From Eubacterium sp. UBA5416 (GTDB lineage: Bacteria > Bacillota > Clostridia > Lachnospirales > Lachnospiraceae), in contig DHNM01000043.1 of NCBI GenBank assembly GCA_002409525.1, positions 30,616 through 68,090 of the forward strand: a DNA stretch of 37,475 nt, read 5' to 3'. The notes under the pieces were generated by a model that was given only the letters and a program-made list of their open reading frames with translations, made no database searches and was not told the origin of the DNA. The position numbers and the translations under genes are program-made. Positions 25,166 through 34,163 of this stretch are shown piece by piece; positions within the stretch are counted from its first letter, which is position 1; each line of letters starts with the position of its first letter.

Positions 25166-26758
25166 GTGGCTTATTATACAGAGGAAATAGAAAGACGCCG
25201 TACGTTCGCCATCATTTCACATCCCGATGCAGGAAAAACTACACTGACGGAGAAATTTCTGCTCTATGGAGGTGCAATTAATCAGGCAGGATCTGTCAAG
25301 GGCAAGGCGACGGCCAGACATGCTGTATCGGACTGGATGGAGATTGAGAAGAAGAGAGGAATCTCTGTGACTTCATCGGTTCTCCAGTTTAATTATGAAG
25401 GTTACTGCATTAATATTCTGGACACGCCCGGCCATCAGGATTTCTCGGAGGACACATACAGGACTCTGATGGCCGCGGACTCCGCGGTGATGGTGATTGA
25501 TGCATCGAAAGGTGTGGAGGCACAGACTAGAAAGCTTTTTAAGGTCTGTGTGATGAGGCATATACCGATTTTTACCTTTATCAACAAGATGGACCGCGAT
25601 GCACGAGATACTTTTGACCTGTTAGACGAGATTGAAAAAGAACTTGGCATTGCCACCTGTCCTGTCAATTGGCCGATCGGATCAGGCAGGAATTTCAGAG
25701 GTATTTATGATCGGGCGACGCGTCAGGTGATGACATTCTCGGATACGCAAAAAGGGACGCATGAAGGGCTGGAAGAGAATGTAGAGGTGGACAAACTTGC
25801 TGAAAGAACACTTGCTGATCCGGAACAGATCGAGACACTAAAGGATGAGATCGAACTGCTTGACGGTGCAAGTGTGCCTTTTGATCAGGAGCTTGTTGAT
25901 AAAGGGAAACTGACACCGGTGTTCTTTGGATCAGCACTCACAAATTTTGGTGTGGAGACATTTCTAAAACATTTCCTTAAGATGACAGCACCGCCGCTTC
26001 CCAGAGTTGCAGACGGGAAGGAGATCGATCCCGTAAAGGAGGATTTTTCCGCATTTGTTTTTAAGATTCAGGCGAACATGAATAAAAATCACAGGGACAG
26101 GGTTGCCTTCATGAGAATTTGCTCCGGAAAGTTTGATGCCGGAATGGAAGTTTATCATGTACAGGGAGATAAGAAGATGCGTTTATCCCAGCCCCAGCAA
26201 ATGATGGCGGACAGCCGCCATGTAGTGAAGGAGGCTTATGCGGGAGATATCATCGGTGTATTTGATCCCGGAATTTTCTCTATCGGAGATACAGTGTGTT
26301 CGGTAGATGAGACTTTTGAATACGAGGGGATTCCGACTTTCGCGCCGGAACATTTTGCGAGAGTTACGCTGATCGATACGATGAAACGAAAACAGTTTGT
26401 AAAAGGAATCAATCAGATTGCACAGGAGGGTGCAATTCAGATCTTTCAGGAATTAAAAGGCGGCATGGAAGAGATCATCGTGGGAGTTGTAGGTGTCCTT
26501 CAGTTTGATGTCTTAAACTATCGCCTGACAAATGAATACAATGTCGAGATCCGTCTGGAAACTCTTCCCTATGAATATATCCGCTGGATCGAAAATAAAG
26601 ACGAGGTTGATGTGGGTAAGATTATCGGAACATCCGATATGAAGACCGTCATGGATCTGAAAGAAAGACCACTCCTTCTGTTTGTGAATTCCTGGAGTGT
26701 AGGAATGGTACAGGAACGGAACAAAGAATTAAAATTAGCCGAGTTCAGCAAAAATTAA
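25166..26758 (+). CDS. prfC: Peptide chain release factor 3 (530 aa)
   Basis: Translational GTPase that recycles release factors 1 and 2 from the ribosome. G1 reads HPDAGKTT, G3 reads DTPGHQDF and G4 reads NKMD, followed by the RF3 domains 2 and 3. The length of 530 is that of RF3, distinct from EF-G (about 700). The start is GTG with AGGAGG 9 bases upstream. It lies between the sporulation operon and the asp23 cluster and is ended by two hairpins at 26772-26860. Confidence 0.96.
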   Translation: MAYYTEEIERRRTFAIISHPDAGKTTLTEKFLLYGGAINQAGSVKGKATARHAVSDWMEIEKKRGISVTSSVLQFNYEGYCINILDTPGHQDFSEDTYRTLMAADSAVMVIDASKGVEAQTRKLFKVCVMRHIPIFTFINKMDRDARDTFDLLDEIEKELGIATCPVNWPIGSGRNFRGIYDRATRQVMTFSDTQKGTHEGLEENVEVDKLAERTLADPEQIETLKDEIELLDGASVPFDQELVDKGKLTPVFFGSALTNFGVETFLKHFLKMTAPPLPRVADGKEIDPVKEDFSAFVFKIQANMNKNHRDRVAFMRICSGKFDAGMEVYHVQGDKKMRLSQPQQMMADSRHVVKEAYAGDIIGVFDPGIFSIGDTVCSVDETFEYEGIPTFAPEHFARVTLIDTMKRKQFVKGINQIAQEGAIQIFQELKGGMEEIIVGVVGVLQFDVLNYRLTNEYNVEIRLETLPYEYIRWIENKDEVDVGKIIGTSDMKTVMDLKERPLLLFVNSWSVGMVQERNKELKLAEFSKN

Positions 26759-26771
26759 AAAACTTAGAATA

Positions 26772-26820
26772 AAGATCGTCTGCTGATAACCATTTATAGC
26801 GGATGATCTTCTTATTTTAT
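26772..26820 (+). terminator. Terminator after prfC, first hairpin
   Basis: AAGATCGTCTGCT (26772-26784) pairs with AGCGGATGATCTT (26798-26810), two G-T pairs included; the following bases are T-rich. Confidence 0.7.
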
Positions 26821-26822
26821 AG

Positions 26823-26860
26823 GCGGATAAAGTGAAATCCTTTAAATCCGCTTTTATTTT
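26823..26860 (+). terminator. Terminator after prfC, second hairpin
   Basis: GCGGAT (26823-26828) pairs with ATCCGC (26846-26851), followed by TTTTATTTT. Confidence 0.7.
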
Positions 26861-26871
26861 GCAGCTTTCTT

Positions 26872-26880
26872 TGTTATAAT
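26872..26880 (+). promoter_or_regulatory. Extended -10 promoter of the asp23-nusB cluster
   Basis: TGTTATAAT combines a TG extension with a perfect TATAAT, 70 bases before the Asp23 gene and just after the prfC terminators. The -35 is poor, which is usual for extended -10 promoters. Confidence 0.6.
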
Positions 26881-26949
26881 AACTATGAATATGCGGCTCA
26901 GTGAGCTCTGCATAAACGAACAGTTGAAACCAAAAGGAGGTTTTACGCC

Positions 26950-27345
26950 ATGTCAGAGAATAAGAATACAAAGAGAAATAATACCTATACAATATATGAT
27001 GATGAGACGGTAGGCACCGTACAGATTGCGGATGAGGTTGTAGCTATTATAGCCGGACTTGCAGCTACTGAGGTGGAAGGAGTGGCTTCCATGGCAGGAA
27101 ATATAACAAATGAACTGGTTGGAAAACTGGGGATGAAGAAACTTCAAAGGGGAGTAAAGGTTGAAGTCGCAGAAGGGGTTGTCAGCGTCGATCTGAACAT
27201 CAATATTAAATACGGCTACAGCATTCCAAAGGCAAGTGCCATCGTGCAGGAAAAAGTAAAATCTGCCATTGAGAATATGACAGGACTGGAGGTAGCTGAT
27301 GTAAACGTCAATATCGCGGATGTTGATATGCAGCAGTCAGAGTAA
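26950..27345 (+). CDS. Asp23/Gls24-family envelope stress protein (131 aa)
   Basis: The complete chain fits the Asp23/Gls24 family: VGTVQIADEVVAIIAGLAA at the start and GYSIPKASAIVQEKVKSAIE with VNVNIADV at the end. These are small cytoplasmic proteins that associate with the membrane and relate to cell-envelope homeostasis; their molecular function is not settled. AAAGGAGG lies 9 bases before the ATG. It heads a dense cluster, with nusB 5 bases downstream, an order common in Clostridia. Confidence 0.92.
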   Translation: MSENKNTKRNNTYTIYDDETVGTVQIADEVVAIIAGLAATEVEGVASMAGNITNELVGKLGMKKLQRGVKVEVAEGVVSVDLNINIKYGYSIPKASAIVQEKVKSAIENMTGLEVADVNVNIADVDMQQSE

Positions 27346-27350
27346 TACGG

Positions 27351-27797
27351 ATGATGAAAAGAAGTGAATTACGGGAGAGTATATTCAAACTCTTATTTAT
27401 GGATGATTTTAACAGTTCAGGGGAGATGCCGGAACAGCTCTCCCTGTATTTTGATACACTCGACGAAAAATACATGGGTTTAGATGACAAAGACCGAAAT
27501 TATATAGAGCAGAAATATCACCATATCCATGACCATTTGGATGCTATCGATGAGATGATCGGACAAGCTGCAAAAGGATGGAAGCTTAGCCGCATGAGCA
27601 GGGTGGATCTTGGGATCTTACGGCTTGCGGTATACGAGGTTATTTACGATGAAGAGATTCCCGTAAAAGTTGCCATAAATGAAGCGGTCGAGATTGCAAA
27701 GCGTTTTGGAGGTGATACTTCGGCATCCTTTATCAATGGAATATTGGGAAAGGTTGTAAGAGATCATTGTCCCCAATTGCCACAGGAGGACCAGTGA
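27351..27797 (+). CDS. nusB: Transcription antitermination factor NusB (148 aa)
   Basis: RNA-binding partner of NusE (S10) in rRNA antitermination. The start region RSELRESIFKLLF, the helical core, and the C-terminal GGDTSASFINGILGKV motif identify the family; the length is normal. The ribosome binding site is weak, so translation is probably coupled to the gene 5 bases upstream. Its TGA overlaps the GTG start of xseA. Confidence 0.95.
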   Translation: MMKRSELRESIFKLLFMDDFNSSGEMPEQLSLYFDTLDEKYMGLDDKDRNYIEQKYHHIHDHLDAIDEMIGQAAKGWKLSRMSRVDLGILRLAVYEVIYDEEIPVKVAINEAVEIAKRFGGDTSASFINGILGKVVRDHCPQLPQEDQ

Positions 27798-29005
27798 GCA
27801 GTATATATTCTGTAGGACAGGTAAATACCTATATTAAAAGGATGTTTCAGCAGGATTTTATGCTGAATCGCATCTATGTCAGAGGAGAGGTCAGTAACTT
27901 AAAATATCATCCTTCGGGGCATATCTATTTTTCACTGAAGGACGATACCTCAGCGATTTCCTGCGTGATGTTTGCAGGCAGCAGAAGAGGTCTTGCCTTT
28001 CAGATGAAAGACGGTGATAAAGTTGTCGTCGGCGGAAGTGTTAATGTATATGAGAAGAGTGGACACTACCAGCTTTATGCGAAGAAAATCAGGCTGGAAG
28101 GTGCGGGAATCTTATATGAGCGTTTTCTGGCACTGAAGCAGGAACTGGAAGAGATGGGCATGTTTGCTCCGGAGTATAAACAGCCAATACCTGCCTATGT
28201 AAGAAAGATGGGCGTGGTAACGGCATCGACCGGGGCTGCCATCCAGGATATCCGGAACATTTCCTATCGCAGAAACCCATACATTCAGATCATCCTATAT
28301 CCGGCACTCGTACAGGGAGAGGGGGCGAAGGAAAGTATTATTCGCGGAATTGAGACACTGGACCAGATGAACCTTGATGTCATTATAGTCGGCAGGGGCG
28401 GTGGATCCATAGAGGATTTATGGGCATTTAATGAGGAGAGCGTTGCACGCGCAGTCTTCAACTGCAGCACTCCGGTAGTTTCGGCGGTAGGCCATGAGAC
28501 AGATACAACAATTACTGATTTTGTGGCAGATCTTCGGGCACCGACGCCGTCTGCGGCGGCGGAACTTGCGGTAACAGATATTAGAAGTATTTTAAACCAG
28601 ATGGAAGAGTATCAGAAACAATTCCGATATACCATGCAGAACAAAGTTATGTTGTACAGGAGACGGTTAGAGGGGTATGAAACCAGGTGGAATTATCTGA
28701 ATCCCAAAAATCAGATTCTGGAGAAGAGACAGCAGCTGATTGAGATGGAAGAACGTCTGCAGTATCGGATGGAACGGGTGCTTACCGGAGAAAAACACCG
28801 TCTTTCTCTGTACGTTCAGCAGTTTAAAGGATTATCCCCTCTGGATAAATTAAACCACGGATTTTCATATGTTGAAGATGAGACAGGCCATGCGGTTACG
28901 AGAACCAGTCAGGTTTATCCGGGAAAACATGTGAAGATTCATGTTAGTGACGGTGAACTAGGAGCGGAAATCAAGACGGTTGTTCCCGGAAAACGGGATC
29001 TCTGA
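27794..29005 (+). CDS. xseA: Exodeoxyribonuclease VII large subunit (403 aa)
   Basis: Catalytic subunit of the single-strand-specific exonuclease VII. An N-terminal OB fold (VRGEVSNLKYHPSGHIYFSLKD) is followed by the catalytic domain (GVVTASTGAAIQDIRN, VGRGGGSIEDLWAFNEE, SAVGHETDTTITDFVADLRAPTPSAAAEL) and a coiled coil. I use GTG 27794, which shares GTGA with the nusB stop and has AGGAGG 4 bases upstream; an in-frame TTG at 27767 lies inside nusB without a site. xseB follows after 20 bases. Confidence 0.96.
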   Translation: MSSIYSVGQVNTYIKRMFQQDFMLNRIYVRGEVSNLKYHPSGHIYFSLKDDTSAISCVMFAGSRRGLAFQMKDGDKVVVGGSVNVYEKSGHYQLYAKKIRLEGAGILYERFLALKQELEEMGMFAPEYKQPIPAYVRKMGVVTASTGAAIQDIRNISYRRNPYIQIILYPALVQGEGAKESIIRGIETLDQMNLDVIIVGRGGGSIEDLWAFNEESVARAVFNCSTPVVSAVGHETDTTITDFVADLRAPTPSAAAELAVTDIRSILNQMEEYQKQFRYTMQNKVMLYRRRLEGYETRWNYLNPKNQILEKRQQLIEMEERLQYRMERVLTGEKHRLSLYVQQFKGLSPLDKLNHGFSYVEDETGHAVTRTSQVYPGKHVKIHVSDGELGAEIKTVVPGKRDL

Positions 29006-29025
29006 GAGAAAGAAGGGGAAGAAAA

Positions 29026-29241
29026 ATGGCTGATGAGGAGAAAGAATTAACACTTGAGCAGTCTTTTGCTGAACTGGATAAACTGGTGGAAGGGCTTGAA
29101 AAGCCGGACATCAGTCTGGAAGAATCATTCCGGGCTTATAAAAAAGGAATGGATCTGCTGAAAGAATGCAACAGAAAGATTGACACAGTTGAGAAAAAGA
29201 TGCTTAAAATAGATGGAAATGGTGAGATCAGTGAATTTTAG
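29026..29241 (+). CDS. xseB: Exodeoxyribonuclease VII small subunit (71 aa)
   Basis: Small helical subunit that assembles with XseA. The family signature is present: SFAELDKLVEGLEKPDISLEES, then Y-K-x-G-x-x-L-L-K. Length is typical. GGGGAAG lies upstream of the ATG. Its end overlaps the start of the prenyl synthase gene by 11 bases. Confidence 0.95.
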   Translation: MADEEKELTLEQSFAELDKLVEGLEKPDISLEESFRAYKKGMDLLKECNRKIDTVEKKMLKIDGNGEISEF

Positions 29242-30127
29242 AGATGAATTGGATCAAAGGACACAGTTGGTTGAATCAATAATTGAAAGATACCTTCCGA
29301 AGGATGAAGACTTTGCTGTCGCCCTGGTGGACGCTATGAATTATAGTATGAAAGCGGGCGGAAAGAGGATACGGCCTCTGCTCATGTATGAAAGCTATAA
29401 GATGGAAGGGGGAAGTCATGCAGTTGTCGAGCCTTTTATAGCAGCAATAGAGATGATACATACACATTCTCTGGTTCATGACGATCTGCCTGCCATTGAC
29501 GGTGACCTGTATCGAAGAGGAAAGAAGACAACTCATGCGGTTTTCGGGGAGGCACTCGGCATACTAAGCGGAGATGCGTTGCTGAATCTGGCGTATGAGA
29601 CGGCGATGAAAGCCTTTTCGTATGCAGATGATAAGGGCAATACGATCGAGGCCCTTGATATTCTGGCATCCAAGACTGGTATTCACGGAATGCTGGGTGG
29701 CCAAAGTGTGGATGTGACAAATGAAAAAAATAACGTGAAGTATCTGGATAAAGAGGTACTGGATCACATTTACAGAGAGAAAACGGCTTCACTTGTGGAG
29801 GCTCCGCTAATGATCGGTGCTGTACTTGCCGGAGCGCCCCGTGGTGAAATCACCTGTATGGAACAGATTGGCAGGAAAATCGGGATGGCATTTCAGATAC
29901 AGGATGATATTCTTGATGTTACCGGTACGTCAGAAGTTCTGGGAAAACCGGTTTTCAGTGATGAGAAAAACCAGAAGACAACTTATGTGACTCTTCTTGG
30001 ATTACAGGGGGCCAAAGGTAAGGTTGAAGAATTGACATCGGAGGCTTCGCGGCTTTTGGACACTTTGCCCGGTGAAAAAGAATTTATGAAAGAATTACTG
30101 TCTTACCTTGCCTTTCGGGACAGATAA
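29231..30127 (+). CDS. ispA: Polyprenyl synthetase, farnesyl diphosphate synthase type (298 aa)
   Basis: Condenses dimethylallyl and isopentenyl diphosphates to farnesyl (or geranyl) diphosphate. The first Asp-rich motif is HDDLPAIDGD (residues about 83-92) and the second is QDDILDV, with GGKRIRP before them. I prefer GTG 29231, giving the family-like N-terminus MNFRDEL; in-frame ATGs at 29213 and 29219 lie within xseB and lack a better site. Overlap with xseB indicates coupling. It is next to dxs, so the cluster supplies isoprenoid precursors. Confidence 0.94.
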   Translation: MNFRDELDQRTQLVESIIERYLPKDEDFAVALVDAMNYSMKAGGKRIRPLLMYESYKMEGGSHAVVEPFIAAIEMIHTHSLVHDDLPAIDGDLYRRGKKTTHAVFGEALGILSGDALLNLAYETAMKAFSYADDKGNTIEALDILASKTGIHGMLGGQSVDVTNEKNNVKYLDKEVLDHIYREKTASLVEAPLMIGAVLAGAPRGEITCMEQIGRKIGMAFQIQDDILDVTGTSEVLGKPVFSDEKNQKTTYVTLLGLQGAKGKVEELTSEASRLLDTLPGEKEFMKELLSYLAFRDR

Positions 30128-30162
30128 ATACGCGTCTTAAGGCAGATGAAAGGATGAAAAAA

Positions 30163-32058
30163 ATGTTGGAACAGATAAACGGACCAGATGATTTCAAGAA
30201 GATACCGGAGCAGCGGCTGCCACAGCTGGCAGATGAGATCCGGAAGTTTCTTGTGGAGACATTGAGTGAAACAGGGGGGCATCTTGCATCCAACCTGGGA
30301 ACGGTGGAGCTTACAATTGCACTTCACAGAGTACTTAATCTCCCCGGCGACAAGCTGATCTGGGACGTGGGACATCAGGCGTATACTCATAAGATTCTGA
30401 CTGGCAGGAAAGATGACTTTGCCAGGCTTCGCATGGAGGGAGGGATCAGCGGATTCCCCAGAAGAGCAGAGAGTGCGTGTGATTCTTTCGATACAGGACA
30501 CAGCTCCACCTCAATCTCTGCGGGGCTGGGCTATGTACATGCCCGCGATTTGAAGAATGACGATTACACAGTCATATCTGTCATCGGTGACGGCGCACTG
30601 ACCGGGGGAATGGCTTACGAAGCTTTAAATAATGCTTCCAATCTGAAAACCAACTTTATCATCGTTTTAAATGATAACAATATGTCTATTTCGCCAAGTG
30701 TGGGAGGAATGTCCAGCTATCTTGCTGAAATGCGTACGGCATCTGCCTATACAGGCTTAAAGACAGATGTCACGACGGCACTCGAGAAGATTCCCGGTGT
30801 TGGAAAAGGTATGGTAGATGCGATCAGAAAGACAAAAAGCAGTATCAAGCAGTTTATGATACCGGGCATGTTTTTTGAGAACATGGGGATTACTTATCTC
30901 GGTCCGGTGGACGGGCACGATATTAAAACCCTGGTGAAGGTGTTTCAGGATGCCAGGCGTTTCGAAGGTCCGATTATTGTGCATGTGATTACACAGAAAG
31001 GACGTGGATATCTGCCGGCTTTGAGACATCCGTCCAGATTCCACGGCACCTCTCCCTTTGAAATTGAGACGGGAATTCCAAAAAAACATACAAAACCCTC
31101 ATGGACAGATATATTCTCGACTGTCATGCGCAAGATGGGAGACCGGGAGTCTGGCGTGGTGGCAGTGACAGCGGCCATGAAAGAAGGAGTGGGACTGAAA
31201 CGTTTTGCCAATATGTTTCCCGACCGATTTTTCGATGTGGGAATTGCGGAGGCACATGCGGTGACATTTGCAGCCGGTCTTTCCCTCGGAGGTCTTGTTC
31301 CTGTTGTGGCGATCTACTCCACGTTTCTGCAGAGAGCTTTTGACCAGATACTTCACGATGTATGTATGCAGAACCTTCATGTGGTTTTTGCTATTGACAG
31401 AGCCGGACTTGTGGGCGCCGACGGAAGGACACACCAGGGGACGTTTGATTTATCCTACCTGAGTATGATGCCCAATATGACTGTGATGGCACCAAAAAAC
31501 ATATGGGAACTTTCCGATATGATGAAATATGCCGTTCACTGCAAAGGACCGGTGGCAGTCCGGTATCCGCGAGGAGAGGCCTATGCGGGCTTAAAAGAGT
31601 GCCGGGATAAAATCGAGTTCCAAAAAGCAGAGATCATTCACCGCGGTGAAAGAATTGCCATATTAGCTGTCGGAAATATGGTTAGTTCTGCCTGGGATGC
31701 TGTGAAGACTCTGCAGAATCGGGGACTCAATCCGACACTTGTGAATATGCGGTTTGTCAAACCTTTTGATAAAGAACTTGTGAAAGAACTTGCGGCATCG
31801 CATGACTGCCTGATTACGGTTGAAGAAAATGCCAGGAATGGCGGTTTTGGTGAGCAGGTTCTCTTATATGTGAATGAAGCCAAGCTGGACGTATCCGTTG
31901 AGATCATGGCGATTCCCGATCAGTTTATATCGCATGGAAGTGTTAAATATCAACAGAGACTTACGGGTCTTGATACCCGTGGAATTATAGAGAAAGCGAG
32001 ACAGTATTCAGATGAAAGAACGGTTAGATGTACTTCTGGTGAGAAAGGGATTCTTTAA
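30163..32058 (+). CDS. dxs: 1-deoxy-D-xylulose-5-phosphate synthase (631 aa)
   Basis: Thiamine-diphosphate enzyme making DXP from pyruvate and glyceraldehyde 3-phosphate, the first step of the MEP isoprenoid pathway. It shows DVGHQAYTHKILTGR, the ThDP motif GDGALTGGMAYEALNNA, the catalytic Glu region GIAEAHAVTFAAGLS, and a C-terminal transketolase domain. Length is normal. ATG 30163 has AAAGG 8 bases upstream; an in-frame ATG at 30154 touches that site. The 3' end overlaps tlyA by 47 bases. Confidence 0.96.
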   Translation: MLEQINGPDDFKKIPEQRLPQLADEIRKFLVETLSETGGHLASNLGTVELTIALHRVLNLPGDKLIWDVGHQAYTHKILTGRKDDFARLRMEGGISGFPRRAESACDSFDTGHSSTSISAGLGYVHARDLKNDDYTVISVIGDGALTGGMAYEALNNASNLKTNFIIVLNDNNMSISPSVGGMSSYLAEMRTASAYTGLKTDVTTALEKIPGVGKGMVDAIRKTKSSIKQFMIPGMFFENMGITYLGPVDGHDIKTLVKVFQDARRFEGPIIVHVITQKGRGYLPALRHPSRFHGTSPFEIETGIPKKHTKPSWTDIFSTVMRKMGDRESGVVAVTAAMKEGVGLKRFANMFPDRFFDVGIAEAHAVTFAAGLSLGGLVPVVAIYSTFLQRAFDQILHDVCMQNLHVVFAIDRAGLVGADGRTHQGTFDLSYLSMMPNMTVMAPKNIWELSDMMKYAVHCKGPVAVRYPRGEAYAGLKECRDKIEFQKAEIIHRGERIAILAVGNMVSSAWDAVKTLQNRGLNPTLVNMRFVKPFDKELVKELAASHDCLITVEENARNGGFGEQVLLYVNEAKLDVSVEIMAIPDQFISHGSVKYQQRLTGLDTRGIIEKARQYSDERTVRCTSGEKGIL

Positions 32059-32815
32059 ATCCAGAGAGAAGGCAAAAGCAGTCATCATGGCCGGCGATGT
32101 ATTCATCGACGGGCAGCGGGAGGACAAGGCCGGAACGTCGTTTGCCGATACCGTCAATATTACAGTGAAAGGGAATCCGATTCCCTATGTCAGCCGCGGA
32201 GGCCTAAAACTGGAAAAAGCCATGAAACAGTTTCATCTTGATCTTGCGGACAGGGTCTGCATGGATGTCGGCTCCTCTACGGGTGGATTTACAGACTGCA
32301 TGCTGAAGAACGGAGCATCGTTCGTCTATGCCGTAGATGTGGGTCGTGGGCAGCTTGACTGGGGGCTTAGAAATGATCCGAGAGTCTGCTGTATGGAGAA
32401 GACAAATATCCGCTACGTCGTACCCGGAGATATCGGGGATAAACCTTCGTTTGTCTCAATTGACGTGTCCTTTATTTCTCTGACCAAGGTACTTCTGCCT
32501 GTGTACAAATTGATGCGGGACGAGGGAGAACTGGTCTGTCTGATCAAACCGCAGTTCGAGGCGGGGAGAGAAAAAGTCGGAAAAAAAGGTGTTGTAAGAG
32601 ATCCGGCCGTACACGAAGAGGTGATTCAAAAAGTAATGGATTATGCTCAGACGATTAACTTTACACCTAGAGACATTGATTTTTCCCCAATCAAGGGACC
32701 GGAGGGAAATATTGAGTATCTGCTTCATCTGGCAAAAGGAAGTTATCGTTGTGACGGACAAGAAGCCACGGTAAAGGAAATAGTTGCCGGGGCACACAGG
32801 GAACTGGACAAGTAA
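32012..32815 (+). CDS. tlyA: TlyA-family rRNA 2'-O-methyltransferase (267 aa)
   Basis: An N-terminal S4 RNA-binding domain (MKERLDVLLVRKGFFKSREKA) is joined to an FtsJ-like methyltransferase with SAM motif MDVGSSTGGFTDC and later SIDVSFISL. TlyA proteins methylate ribose in rRNA; older annotation calls them haemolysins. The ATG lies 47 bases inside dxs in another frame, with a poor ribosome binding site, so coupled translation is likely. nadK follows after 17 bases. Confidence 0.94.
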   Translation: MKERLDVLLVRKGFFKSREKAKAVIMAGDVFIDGQREDKAGTSFADTVNITVKGNPIPYVSRGGLKLEKAMKQFHLDLADRVCMDVGSSTGGFTDCMLKNGASFVYAVDVGRGQLDWGLRNDPRVCCMEKTNIRYVVPGDIGDKPSFVSIDVSFISLTKVLLPVYKLMRDEGELVCLIKPQFEAGREKVGKKGVVRDPAVHEEVIQKVMDYAQTINFTPRDIDFSPIKGPEGNIEYLLHLAKGSYRCDGQEATVKEIVAGAHRELDK

Positions 32816-32832
32816 AGCAGGGTGAGAGAAAA

Positions 32833-33669
32833 ATGAAGCAGTTTTACATCATTACAAATACTATGAAAGACCGGGATCTCACAGTTACTCACGAGATATC
32901 CGATTATCTGAAAAATCACGGCTGCCGCTGCTATATCAGAGAAGAACTGCCGCATGACAGCAGAAACATTCCATCCGGTGTACAGTGCGTTCTCGTACTT
33001 GGCGGAGACGGGACTCTGCTTCGGGCGGCCCGTGAGGTCGTGGACCAGGAGGTTCCTCTCTTAGGAGTGAATCTTGGAACGCTGGGCTATCTGGCAGAAC
33101 TTGATCTGAAAAGCCTGTATGGCGGACTCGACCTTCTGATTGCCGGAGAGTATAAAATCGAACAGAGAATGATGCTTATGGGAAGCGTCTACCGCGAAGA
33201 CAGACTGATCAGCAGTGATATAGCATTAAATGATATTGTGATGACCCGCGACGGGATTCCCCGTGCCGTAGACTATAATAATTATGTGAATGGAAGCTTT
33301 CTGAACAGTTACCGCGCAGATGGAATTATCATATCGACTCCTACCGGATCTACTGGATATAGTCTGTCCGCCGGCGGTCCGATCATTTCCCCGGACGCGT
33401 CCATGCTGCTCATGACTCCTCTCGCGCCCCATACGCTCAATACCAGGAGTATTATCTTCCCTGAAAGGGATAAGATAACAGTAGAGTTCGGTGCGGGCCG
33501 TGACGGACGCTGTGAGCGCGGTGCGGCCACATTCGACGGGGAGAACCGTGCATACATGGTGAGCGGCGACCGAATAGAGATACAAAGGGCGAGAAAAGAT
33601 ACCAGAATTATCAAGATTAGTGACAGGAGTTTTTTGGAAACACTCCGAAAGAAGATGGCAAATACTTAA
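32833..33669 (+). CDS. nadK: NAD kinase (278 aa)
   Basis: Phosphorylates NAD to NADP. The motif GGDGTLLRAAR is at residues 57-67, and the second signature STPTGSTGYSLSAGGPI follows near residue 170. NE/D motifs between them (LNDIVMTRDG) agree with the family. A length of 278 is normal. GGTGAGAG precedes the ATG. It sits between tlyA and argR, a conserved order. Confidence 0.96.
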   Translation: MKQFYIITNTMKDRDLTVTHEISDYLKNHGCRCYIREELPHDSRNIPSGVQCVLVLGGDGTLLRAAREVVDQEVPLLGVNLGTLGYLAELDLKSLYGGLDLLIAGEYKIEQRMMLMGSVYREDRLISSDIALNDIVMTRDGIPRAVDYNNYVNGSFLNSYRADGIIISTPTGSTGYSLSAGGPIISPDASMLLMTPLAPHTLNTRSIIFPERDKITVEFGAGRDGRCERGAATFDGENRAYMVSGDRIEIQRARKDTRIIKISDRSFLETLRKKMANT

Positions 33670-33691
33670 AGATCACAGGGAGGCGGGCGCA

Positions 33692-34147
33692 ATGAAGATT
33701 GCCAGACATGCACAGATATTAAAGCTGATTAATCAGTATGATATTGAAACGCAGGAGGAATTGGCTGCGAGATTAAATGAAAGTGGTTATAAGGTAACAC
33801 AGGCGACTGTGTCCAGAGATATCCGTCAGTTGAAGCTGATGAAGATTACGAGGGAAGACGGACACTCAAAATACGCGGAACAGCAGAACACCGACCGGGA
33901 AGTCCTGTCGAAATATATCAGAATTCTGAAAGAGTCATTGATTTCTATGGATCTGGCGGGAAATCTAGTTGTTATAAAAACAGTATCAGGCATGGCAATG
34001 GCGGCGGCAGCGGCTCTAGACGAGCTGAGGTGGGGCGAAATTGCAGGATGTATAGCGGGAGACGATACTATTATGTGTGCGGCAAAATCCCCGGATGATG
34101 CACTTGTGGTCATAGATAAACTAAAGAAGACACTGGAGAGCTTTTGA
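33692..34147 (+). CDS. argR: Arginine repressor ArgR (151 aa)
   Basis: Arginine-dependent regulator of arginine biosynthesis and catabolism, hexameric in the family. An N-terminal winged helix is seen (ETQEELAARLNESGYKVTQATVSRDIRQLKL), then the C-terminal oligomer/arginine domain (AAAALDELRWGEIAGCIAGDDTIMC). ATG 33692 has GGGAGG 8 bases upstream; an in-frame start at 33620 lies within nadK and lacks a site. recN follows after 16 bases, as in most Firmicutes. Confidence 0.96.
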   Translation: MKIARHAQILKLINQYDIETQEELAARLNESGYKVTQATVSRDIRQLKLMKITREDGHSKYAEQQNTDREVLSKYIRILKESLISMDLAGNLVVIKTVSGMAMAAAAALDELRWGEIAGCIAGDDTIMCAAKSPDDALVVIDKLKKTLESF

Positions 34148-34163
34148 TCGTTGAGGCGATATT

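Noticed and set aside
32012..32815. Haemolysin toxin
   Set aside because: The S4 plus FtsJ-like layout and the SAM motif identify a TlyA rRNA methyltransferase; the haemolysin name is historical.
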